A stretch of DNA of 10,982 bases from Patescibacteria group bacterium (GTDB lineage Bacteria; Patescibacteriota; Patescibacteriia; JAGPKW01). The notes under the pieces were generated by a model. It did not search any database, was not told the DNA's origin, and saw only the letters and a program-made list of their open reading frames with translations. Within the stretch, counting starts at the first letter, position 1. Each line of letters begins with the position of its first letter. The position numbers were made by a program, and so were the translations under genes. Location of the stretch: assembly GCA_018053685.1 (NCBI GenBank), contig JAGPKW010000015.1, positions 1-10,982 of the forward strand, given 5' to 3'. Positions 1-6,203 of the stretch are shown here, piece after piece.

Positions 1-785
1 TTATCATACACATACCTAACATACATTGGATAATTAGTTTGCCCTCTAAAATCTTGTGGGGCTAAAAATGGTCCATCTGTTTCGCATAATATTCTTTCTT
101 TTGGTATATATTTTATAGCATCTATTGTATATGATTTTACATTTTTAAATGTTATATTCCCAGTAAAAGAAATATTAAATCCTAAGTCTAAAACTTTTTC
201 TGCATAATCTTTATCTTCTGAAAAACAATGTATAACACCTTTTAGATTATATTCTTTTAATATTGAATATATATCATCTTTTGCTTCTCTATTGTGAATT
301 ATAACAGGTTTATTATGTCTTTGTGCAAAATCTAATTGAAATCTAAACAGTTCTTTTTGTAAATCTTTTATTTTTTCAATATCTAATGTTGGATTTTTTG
401 CTAATAAAAAATTAGTTATAAAATTATAATCTAATCCTATTTCTCCAATAGCAACACATTTTTTATCATCAACAAGCTTAGTAAATACATTGCTAATATC
501 TTGTTCTATGTCATCAATTAATCTAACTGGATCTTCTAATTTTGAATTATTGTCTTTATTAAATAATTCTATGCTATCTTTATCACATACTTCTTCTGGA
601 TGGCTCCCACAAGCAAAATATACAATATCATATTTTTTAGAGTTCAAAAACGCTCTTTTTGAGCGTTCTACAGATGATCCAGGGTTAATTATTTTATATA
701 TATTTTTATCTATACATTCTTTAATAATATTATCTAAATCATCTTTGTAATCTTTAAAATCTAAATGACAATGAGTATCAATCAT
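1..785 (-). CDS. tatD: TatD-family metal-dependent hydrolase (DNase), 3' end cut by window edge
   Basis: This is a predicted metal-dependent phosphoesterase/exonuclease of the TatD family, a TIM-barrel amidohydrolase relative found in the cytoplasm of nearly all bacteria. I translated it from the ATG at 783-785. It runs open for 261 codons to the window edge, so the last few dozen residues and the stop are missing. The metal-site signatures are all present in order: IDTHCHLD (His5, His7), GSHPEE at 60-65, AIGEIGLDY with Glu115, VIIHNREA with His164, GVIHCFS with His186, and LCETDGPFLAP with Asp237, followed by the conserved FRGQTNYP. No key residue is lost. It starts 15 bases after the CvpA-family gene and is probably the last or near-last gene of the operon that begins at glyQS. 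No Shine-Dalgarno sequence precedes the start. Family membership is secure. The physiological substrate (DNA, RNA or other) is not fixed by sequence. Confidence 0.93.
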   Translation of the reverse strand, partial: MIDTHCHLDFKDYKDDLDNIIKECIDKNIYKIINPGSSVERSKRAFLNSKKYDIVYFACGSHPEEVCDKDSIELFNKDNNSKLEDPVRLIDDIEQDISNVFTKLVDDKKCVAIGEIGLDYNFITNFLLAKNPTLDIEKIKDLQKELFRFQLDFAQRHNKPVIIHNREAKDDIYSILKEYNLKGVIHCFSEDKDYAEKVLDLGFNISFTGNITFKNVKSYTIDAIKYIPKERILCETDGPFLAPQDFRGQTNYPMYVRYVYD

Positions 786-800
786 ATTTTTAAGTTAAAT

Positions 801-1328
801 CTAAATAGAAGTTGGTATAGTTGTAGTTGGAGCTGTCTCTTCTACCCCCTTCAAAAAATCTGGGAGTAATGGTGTCACTATATTAACACATCTTACAAGA
901 AATGGAATCATAAATGAATTAGATACAAAATCTTTTATTGGATTATAAATTATTGCATATTGTGTAATAAACATAAATATAAAACCTAAAACTAGAATTG
1001 CTTCAATTGCTCCAAAAGCAAAACCAAGAACTCTATTAACGATGTCTATAACAGGAAGCTTAAATAATTTAGACAATAATTCAACAATTAAACCAGAGAT
1101 TATAGCTAAAATTAAAAACATAACTATTATCCCAATTAAATTTCTAGTAGCTTGATTAGTTATAGAACTAGGTAAAATAGAAGATATAATCCCATACAGT
1201 TTAGTTGCAAATACAAAAGAAAGGATTAAACCAACAATTCTTCCAATGCTCTTTATAAATCCTCTAAATAGCCCTATAATCCCAAAAAGAAGAATAATTG
1301 CTAATAATATAATATCTATTGTGAGCAT
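801..1328 (-). CDS. CvpA family membrane protein
   Basis: This 175-residue integral membrane protein has about four hydrophobic helices, near residues 3-22, 28-50, 62-85 and 98-122. The first carries the CvpA-family pattern of a hydrophobic start followed by a glycine-rich turn and RGFIKS (IIGLFRGFIKSIGRIVG). The family takes its name from the colicin V production protein of E. coli, but its biochemical role is unsettled, and a simple role in bacteriocin export should not be assumed here. The C-terminus ends in a short Thr/Pro-rich tail (PTTTIPTS) after a further hydrophobic stretch at 135-160. Its stop is TAG, the only non-TAA stop I found in the window. It lies 18 bases after rsmI and 15 bases before the TatD gene, so it is probably cotranscribed with both. 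The assignment rests on length, topology and the N-terminal glycine/arginine pattern rather than on catalytic residues. Confidence 0.75.
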   Translation of the reverse strand: MLTIDIILLAIILLFGIIGLFRGFIKSIGRIVGLILSFVFATKLYGIISSILPSSITNQATRNLIGIIVMFLILAIISGLIVELLSKLFKLPVIDIVNRVLGFAFGAIEAILVLGFIFMFITQYAIIYNPIKDFVSNSFMIPFLVRCVNIVTPLLPDFLKGVEETAPTTTIPTSI

Positions 1329-1346
1329 ATAATTTTATTAAATTTA

Positions 1347-2045
1347 TTAATTGAATTTATCTATTACAACAACAAATTCTCCTTTAATTGTATCGTTTTT
1401 GATCTGTATTTTTATATCTTGTATATCTCCATAATAACTTGTTTCAAACATCTTTGTTATCTCCCGAATTATAAACATCTTTCTTGATAATTGATTTTTA
1501 TCTTTAAATATTTTTTCTATCTGGTCTAATAATTTTTCTATTCTATAACAAGATTCATAAAAACATACAACATATTTACTATTATCAACAATAGTTTTTA
1601 TAAACTTCTCTCTTCCATTCTTATTAGGTATAAACCCTAAAAATATAAAAGAAGATAAATTAAAACCTGATACAGAAAGTGCTGATATAACAGCAGAAGC
1701 ACCAGGTATTGGTATTATTTTTACTTTATCTTTTAAATTCTCTCTAACTAAACTAACTAACATATATCCTGGATCAGATATACAAGGAGTCCCAGCATCT
1801 GTTACAAGTGCCATATTATTCCCTTCTTCTAATAAAGATATAATTTTATCAGTTTTATATAAACTACTATGCTGATGATAACTAATTAATCTTTTATTGT
1901 TTATATTAAACTTAGACAAAATTTTTTGAGTCTGTCTTGTATCTTCACATAAAATATAATCAACACTTTTTAATGTATTTATAGCTCTAAAAGTTATATC
2001 ATCTAAATTGCCGATAGGAGTAGCTGTTATATATAAATATGACAT
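1347..2045 (-). CDS. rsmI: 16S rRNA (cytidine(1402)-2'-O)-methyltransferase RsmI
   Basis: RsmI transfers a methyl group from S-adenosylmethionine to the 2'-O of C1402 in the decoding centre of 16S rRNA. The protein is a tetrapyrrole-methylase fold enzyme. Visible signatures are LYITATPIGNLDDIT (residues 4-18), ILCEDTRQT (31-39), VTDAGTPCISDPGY (81-94), IPIPGASAVISALSVSGF (111-128), FLGFIPNKNGREK (135-147) and a C-terminal IREITKMFE. At 232 residues it is shorter than the E. coli enzyme (about 286) because it ends soon after the catalytic fold (GEFVVVID). The usual YESPHRI motif reads YESCYRI at 163-169, so the Pro-His pair is replaced by Cys-Tyr. The start codon directly follows the stop of the AI-2E family gene (TAA then ATG, no spacer), which suggests translational coupling. 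The CvpA gene follows after 18 bases. Confidence 0.94.
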   Translation of the reverse strand: MSYLYITATPIGNLDDITFRAINTLKSVDYILCEDTRQTQKILSKFNINNKRLISYHQHSSLYKTDKIISLLEEGNNMALVTDAGTPCISDPGYMLVSLVRENLKDKVKIIPIPGASAVISALSVSGFNLSSFIFLGFIPNKNGREKFIKTIVDNSKYVVCFYESCYRIEKLLDQIEKIFKDKNQLSRKMFIIREITKMFETSYYGDIQDIKIQIKNDTIKGEFVVVIDKFN

Positions 2046-3128
2046 TTATAATTTAATTATACCATCTTTTTTATCATTATCTTCTTCGAAAATACCTTCT
2101 GCATCTAAATGTATAGTTTCTTTAGCTATAACTTGAATTATTGCAGTAACTGGTACAGCAAGAAGCGCACCAGCTGGTCCAGCAACACTAACACCAATCA
2201 TTATAACAACAATAACAATAATAGGGTTTAAACCAACAGATTTTTTCATAACTTTTGGAACAATAAGATTATTTTCTAATTGCTGTATTAAAAAGACAAC
2301 TATAACAATAAATAATGCTCTAATAGGACTTTGTGTCAAAGCAATTAAAACTGCTGGCACAGCTCCTATATATGGACCAAGATAAGGTATTATTTCTACG
2401 ATACCAGCGAATACAGCAAGTAATAATGAATAATTTAAACCAAATATAACAAAAGCAATATAATAAAGAGCAGCTATTATAAAACATAATGATAATTGCC
2501 CTTTTAACCAACCACCAATAGTCTTTTGTATTTTATTTATTAAGCTTAATGCAAATACATGATATTTTTTAGGCACAATAGCTTTCACTAATTTAGCAGT
2601 TCCATCTTCTTCCATTGACATATAAAATGTAATAATTAATGTCATAGCAGCAAATCCAAGCCCAGATATTATTGAAGAAAAAGATTTAAATATAGTATTC
2701 CCACTATTAGCAAAATTATTAACAAAGTTCGATATTGTATCTTTTAATGCACCTTGTAAACCAGTATCAGATAAAGCAGTAAATTTATTATTTAATAGAT
2801 CATAAAAATATGGAATTTTATCTATTAAATTCTGAAATTCTTGTATTAAAGCTGGAACTAGTAGCCATACTACTAATATAAAAACCCCTATAATTATTGC
2901 ATATATAATTAATATACCAATCCACCTAGGCAATTTTTTCTTTTTATTCATTAAATCTACAAATGGAGCGATAGCAGTAGTTAAAACAATTGATACAAGC
3001 AAAATTGCTAATACTTTTCTTATTAAATATAAAAACAAACCACCAAGTATAATTAATGCTAATTTTAATATAAAATTATATGATATATCTATTTTAATAA
3101 TCTTATCATCTTTATTTTCCCCAAACAT
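2046..3128 (-). CDS. AI-2E family transporter
   Basis: This 360-residue polytopic membrane protein belongs to the AI-2E (TqsA/PerM) family. Hydrophobic segments lie near residues 17-35, 38-57, 69-92, 155-172, 211-231, 233-265, 270-287 and 302-335, with the soluble region at about 93-150 that is typical of the family. Characteristic stretches are PRWIGILIIY (67-76), the glycine/proline loop VEIIPYLGPYIGAVPA (244-259), and the LENNLIVPKVMKKSVGLNP block (284-302) followed by a Gly/Ala-rich last helix pair. Despite the family name, members export or exchange different substrates, including ions. Autoinducer-2 transport cannot be inferred here and no quorum-sensing gene is in the window. It starts 9 bases after the M16 protease gene and abuts rsmI. 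The C-terminal tail is charged and probably cytoplasmic. Confidence 0.9.
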   Translation of the reverse strand: MFGENKDDKIIKIDISYNFILKLALIILGGLFLYLIRKVLAILLVSIVLTTAIAPFVDLMNKKKKLPRWIGILIIYAIIIGVFILVVWLLVPALIQEFQNLIDKIPYFYDLLNNKFTALSDTGLQGALKDTISNFVNNFANSGNTIFKSFSSIISGLGFAAMTLIITFYMSMEEDGTAKLVKAIVPKKYHVFALSLINKIQKTIGGWLKGQLSLCFIIAALYYIAFVIFGLNYSLLLAVFAGIVEIIPYLGPYIGAVPAVLIALTQSPIRALFIVIVVFLIQQLENNLIVPKVMKKSVGLNPIIVIVVIMIGVSVAGPAGALLAVPVTAIIQVIAKETIHLDAEGIFEEDNDKKDGIIKL

Positions 3129-3137
3129 ATTTTAATA

Positions 3138-4439
3138 TTAGTTAATTATTTCCTTTATCTTTTCTATATCATCTCCATTATATGGTCCAATAATTGCTAA
3201 ATTAAATTTATTAAAATCTATAACTATCTTTATTATATCATTTATTTCTTTTAATGTAATCTTGTTTATTATATTTTTCTTTTCTTCTGGCGTTATAATT
3301 TTATCTTGTAATAGATATTGCCTTCCAAAAAATTCTGCAACATTGCTTGTATCTTCTAATGCTACATCCATTCTACCAAATGTTATAGATTTAGCCTTAT
3401 TTAATTCTTCTTCTGTTATACCATTATCTCTAACATTTATTAATTCTTTTTTTATTAATTTTATGGCTTCTAAAAGTCTTGTTTTATCTAACCCTGTAGC
3501 TATAGAAAATATACCAGTATCTTGATATCTATCATGAGAGGAACTGATATGATAGCATAATCCTTCTTTTTCTCTTATGTTTATAAACAACCTAGAGCTC
3601 ATGCACTCTCCAAATACAGCAGAAAATAAAGACATAAGATAACTCTCTTGGTCAAAGTATGAAAATCCAGGAAAACCCATTTTTAAATGAGCTTGTTCAA
3701 TGTTTCTATATACTATTTTAATTTTAGGTTTATCTTGATCTATATTTCTTTTCTTCCCATGTCTTAGCTCTTCAACATATTCTTCTCTTTTTCCGTCTAA
3801 TTGAAATACAAACTTATCTTCTATCATTTTCTCAACTTCTTCTTCATTAAAATTACCAACAACACATATAAAACAATTCTCACCAAAATAATGGGTATTC
3901 TTGTAATTTATGAATTGCTCTCTTGTAAAATTTTTCAAATTTTCTTCTGTCCCTACTATTAATTGACCTAATTTATCATTTTCTCCAAACATTAATTGCT
4001 CAAAAACATCTTCAACATAATACTCTGGCAAATCTTCATATCTCTTCATCTCTTGTATTATAACACCTCTTTCTTTATTTATTTCATTTATATCAAACTT
4101 TGAATTACATAGCATATCAGCAAGAATGTCTATATTTTTTTCGATATAATCCTTACTACTTTTAATAAAATATGCTGTTAAATCTTTACCTGTATATGCA
4201 TTATAAATAGCACCAAAAGAATCTAGCTCAGTGCTAATTAATAAAGTATTAGGGCGTCTTTCAGTGCCCTTAAACATCATATGTTCTATAAAATGTGATA
4301 TCCCATTATAATCTTTCTCTTCATATCTAGATCCAACTGGGAAATATACTATTGTATTAACTGTATCAACATTTAATACAGGAACAGTAATCAAATTAAT
4401 ACCATTCTTTAATTTTTTAATTTTATAATTATTTATCAT
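3138..4439 (-). CDS. M16 family zinc metallopeptidase (processing-peptidase-like)
   Basis: This 433-residue protein is of single-chain length for the short M16B-type peptidases related to mitochondrial processing peptidase. The inverted zinc motif HxxEH is intact as HFIEH (His49, Glu52, His53). The third zinc ligand fits Glu130 in IIQEM, exactly 77 residues after His53 as expected for the HxxEHx76E pattern. The C-terminal half carries SSRLFINIREKEGLCY (281-296), the family's substrate-binding Arg/Tyr motif. It is therefore predicted to be catalytically competent, probably as a homodimer, and no signal peptide is evident. Its start lies inside the end of glyQS, overlapping it by 11 bases in another frame, which points to translational coupling. 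The substrate is unknown. The next gene starts 9 bases downstream of its stop. Confidence 0.94.
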   Translation of the reverse strand: MINNYKIKKLKNGINLITVPVLNVDTVNTIVYFPVGSRYEEKDYNGISHFIEHMMFKGTERRPNTLLISTELDSFGAIYNAYTGKDLTAYFIKSSKDYIEKNIDILADMLCNSKFDINEINKERGVIIQEMKRYEDLPEYYVEDVFEQLMFGENDKLGQLIVGTEENLKNFTREQFINYKNTHYFGENCFICVVGNFNEEEVEKMIEDKFVFQLDGKREEYVEELRHGKKRNIDQDKPKIKIVYRNIEQAHLKMGFPGFSYFDQESYLMSLFSAVFGECMSSRLFINIREKEGLCYHISSSHDRYQDTGIFSIATGLDKTRLLEAIKLIKKELINVRDNGITEEELNKAKSITFGRMDVALEDTSNVAEFFGRQYLLQDKIITPEEKKNIINKITLKEINDIIKIVIDFNKFNLAIIGPYNGDDIEKIKEIIN

Positions 4440-5823
4440 ATTTTTCTTTAAAATATTCTTTTAAAAATTCTATTTTTATTCTCTCTTGTTTCATTGTATC
4501 TCTATCTCTAACAGTTACAGCATCATCATTTAATGAGTCAAAATCAAAAGTAACACAGTATGGTGTGCCTATTTCATCTTGTCTCCTATATCTTTTACCA
4601 ACATTGCCATTATCATCAAACTCACACATAAAACTCTTTTTCAATGCATTATAAATACTCTTTGCACCATTAACTAATTCTTCTCTATTCTTCAATAGAG
4701 GAAATACAGCAATCTTAATAGGTGCAAGTCTTTTATCAATTTTTAATACAGTTCTCTTTTCTCCATTTTCTAATTCTTCTTCAACTAAACTATTATCTAA
4801 AAACATTAAAAATAATCTTCCTAAGCCAACAGATGTTTCTACTATATGTGGGACATATCTTTCATTAGTTTCTTGATCAAAATATGAAAGATCAACACCA
4901 GAATATTTAGAATGTTGTGAAAGATCCCAATTTCCTCTGTCATGTATTCCTTCAACTTCTTTAAACCCATTAAGACATTTAAAATTATATTCTATATCAT
5001 AAGCATCACTAGCATAATGAGCTAATTTTTCATGTTTATACCAATGAATCTTATCTTCTTGTATACCATATTCTAAATACCAATTCCATCTTTCTTTTTT
5101 CCATAATTCAAATATACTTTTTGTATCCTTTGGATTATGAAAATATTGCATTTCCATTTGCTCAAATTCCCTTGTCCTAAATATAAACTGACGTGCAACT
5201 ATTTCATTCCTGAAAGCTTTTCCAACTTGTGCAACACCAAAAGGCATTTTTGGATGTAAATTATCAACAATATTTTTATACTCTAAATATATTCCACCAC
5301 ATGTTTCTGGTCTTAAATATACAACATTTTCTTCTGTTAATGCATCAGTAGGAGAACCAATATTAGATTTAACCATTAAAGAAAATACCTTAGCTTCTGT
5401 AAGATCTTTACTACCACAATTAGGACATTTTAATTTACCTTGTTCTCTTAATTTATTTAATTCATTGTTTATAAACTCAATAGATTCTTTATCAGCATTT
5501 ATTCCAAATTCCTCTAATAAATTATCAGCTCTTATTCTTGCTTTGCATGATTTACAATCCACTTGTGGGTCATTAAAACCACCAACATGTCCAGAAGCAA
5601 CCCATGTAAGAGGATGCATAAATATAGCACTATCAAGCCCATACATATCATCTCTATACTGAACCATATGTTTTAGCCATTCATTTTTTATATTTTCTTT
5701 CAGTAAAACTCCATAATGTCCATAATCATAAATAGCACTCATTCCTCCATATATCTCAGATGATGGAAAAACAAAAGCGCGTCTTTTACAAAAAGATATT
5801 ATGCTATCCATTGCATTCTCCAT
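4429..5823 (-). CDS. glyQS: Glycyl-tRNA synthetase, alpha2 (single-chain) type
   Basis: This enzyme charges tRNA-Gly with glycine. It is the homodimeric class IIa form, not the alpha2beta2 form of E. coli. Signs are the N-terminal RRAFVFPSSEIYGG (14-27), SGHVGGFNDPQVDC (77-90), and four cysteines that can bind zinc (Cys90, Cys93, Cys133, Cys136). Class II motif 2 is FRNEIVARQFIFRTREFEQME (204-224), followed by a catalytic-domain block EGIHDRGNWDLSQHSKYSG (291-309) and motif 3 at PHIVETSVGLGR (325-336). A C-terminal anticodon-binding domain follows from about residue 367 (LAPIKIAVFPL). At 464 residues the length is normal. The usual RPETAQG reads RPETCGG at 171-177. It heads the long housekeeping run: the M16 gene starts inside its 3' end. 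A promoter candidate lies just upstream, and the leader is too short for a T-box. Confidence 0.96.
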   Translation of the reverse strand: MENAMDSIISFCKRRAFVFPSSEIYGGMSAIYDYGHYGVLLKENIKNEWLKHMVQYRDDMYGLDSAIFMHPLTWVASGHVGGFNDPQVDCKSCKARIRADNLLEEFGINADKESIEFINNELNKLREQGKLKCPNCGSKDLTEAKVFSLMVKSNIGSPTDALTEENVVYLRPETCGGIYLEYKNIVDNLHPKMPFGVAQVGKAFRNEIVARQFIFRTREFEQMEMQYFHNPKDTKSIFELWKKERWNWYLEYGIQEDKIHWYKHEKLAHYASDAYDIEYNFKCLNGFKEVEGIHDRGNWDLSQHSKYSGVDLSYFDQETNERYVPHIVETSVGLGRLFLMFLDNSLVEEELENGEKRTVLKIDKRLAPIKIAVFPLLKNREELVNGAKSIYNALKKSFMCEFDDNGNVGKRYRRQDEIGTPYCVTFDFDSLNDDAVTVRDRDTMKQERIKIEFLKEYFKEKYDK

Positions 5824-5852
5824 ATAATATAAAATTATTTATTAATAATATA

Positions 5853-5881
5853 ATATTATCATTTTTTAATTATATGTTCAA
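5853..5881 (-). promoter_or_regulatory. Candidate sigma70-type promoter for the glyQS operon
   Basis: On the minus strand TTGAAC (5876-5881) and TAATAT (5853-5858) are separated by exactly 17 bases. This would start transcription near 5846 and give a leader of about 23 bases. The -10 box matches the consensus at only four of six positions, and in such AT-rich DNA chance matches are common. Support comes from its place between the rpmG terminator and the glyQS start, where a new promoter is expected, and from the same 17-base spacing at the other promoters of this window. Confidence 0.4.
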
Positions 5882-5882
5882 C

Positions 5883-5906
5883 AAAAAATAACGTATTTCT
5901 ACGTTA
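5883..5906 (-). terminator. Intrinsic terminator of the tRNA-Thr-rpmG unit, overlapping the rpmG stop codon
   Basis: On the minus strand a perfect 7-bp stem TAACGTA/TACGTTA (5906-5900 paired with 5895-5889) closes a GAAA tetraloop (5899-5896) and is followed directly by six T residues (5888-5883). GAAA is a stabilising GNRA loop. The first three bases of the stem are the TAA stop codon of rpmG, so the terminator starts inside the gene's last codon. This is the only clear rho-independent terminator I found in an intergenic position. Confidence 0.8.
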
Positions 5907-6059
5907 CTTTGTTTCTTTATGCATTGTATGTTTTCTGCATTTCTTACAAAACTTGTTAACTTCCAATCTATTCTTTAATGTCTTTTTATTTTTATGAGTA
6001 TAATAGTTAACAGTTTTACATTCTGAACATGCAAGCGCTATTAAATTATCTTGTGACAT
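5904..6059 (-). CDS. rpmG: 50S ribosomal protein L33 (bL33), zinc-ribbon form
   Basis: This 51-residue protein begins MSQDNLIALACSECKTVNYY and ends in a basic tail, KCRKHTMHKETK. It has the layout of bL33 of the large ribosomal subunit: a CxxC pair at Cys11/Cys14, a central Asn/Tyr-Tyr-Thr core with KNKKTLKNRLE, and a second CxxC at Cys38/Cys41. With all four cysteines it is the zinc-binding (C+) version. I translated it by hand from the ATG at 6057-6059 to TAA at 5904-5906. It starts 23 bases after the 3' end of tRNA-Thr, has no gap for its own promoter, and is closed by an intrinsic terminator, so tRNA and protein are probably made from one transcript that is processed at the tRNA end. No Shine-Dalgarno sequence is present. 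Confidence 0.95.
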   Translation of the reverse strand: MSQDNLIALACSECKTVNYYTHKNKKTLKNRLEVNKFCKKCRKHTMHKETK

Positions 6060-6082
6060 ATTCTTTTATTAATTATTACCGG

Positions 6083-6155
6083 AGCCAGCTAAGGGACTCG
6101 AACCCCCGACCGACGGTTTACAAAACCGCAGCTCTACCAACTGAGCTAAGCTGGC
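6083..6155 (-). tRNA. tRNA-Thr (anticodon UGU)
   Basis: A complete 73-base cloverleaf can be folded on the minus strand. The acceptor stem GCCAGCT/AGCTGGC pairs perfectly, the D-stem is GCTC/GAGC with an 8-base loop, and the anticodon stem GCGGT/ACCGT holds the loop TTTGTAA with anticodon TGT at 34-36. The variable loop has 5 bases, and the T-arm is GGGGG/CCCTT (two G-U pairs at its base) with loop TTCGAGT. The G1-C72 and C2-G71 pairs agree with threonine identity. The discriminator is T73, followed by CCG, so the CCA end is not encoded and must be added by the nucleotidyltransferase. A consensus promoter lies immediately upstream, and rpmG follows 23 bases downstream. Confidence 0.97.
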
Positions 6156-6164
6156 AATGAAAAT

Positions 6165-6193
6165 AGTATACAATAATTTCAATTTTCTTGCAA
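6165..6193 (-). promoter_or_regulatory. Sigma70-type promoter of tRNA-Thr-rpmG
   Basis: On the minus strand TTGCAA (6188-6193) and TATACT (6165-6170) are separated by 17 bases, with the -10 box nine bases before the first base of the mature tRNA. Transcription would start within a few bases of the tRNA 5' end. The match to consensus, exact spacing and placement directly before a stable RNA gene make this one of the best-supported promoters in the window. Confidence 0.75.
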
Positions 6194-6203
6194 TAGATTA
6201 TTT

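Noticed and set aside
490..750. Plus-strand open frame of 86 codons
   Set aside because: It is antisense to tatD, which has all family motifs, and its protein shows no recognisable pattern or start signal.
2169..2178. Ten-base perfect palindrome ACCAGCTGGT
   Set aside because: It lies in the AI-2E transporter gene and encodes the conserved Gly-Pro-Ala-Gly-Ala stretch; the codons explain it.
2046..3128. Quorum-sensing AI-2 exporter
   Set aside because: The family name is historical, members move different substrates, and no luxS or sensing gene is present here.
5824..5880. Possible T-box or other riboswitch before glyQS
   Set aside because: The space between the rpmG terminator and the glyQS start is under 60 bases and nearly all A/T, with no T-box sequence or antiterminator stem.
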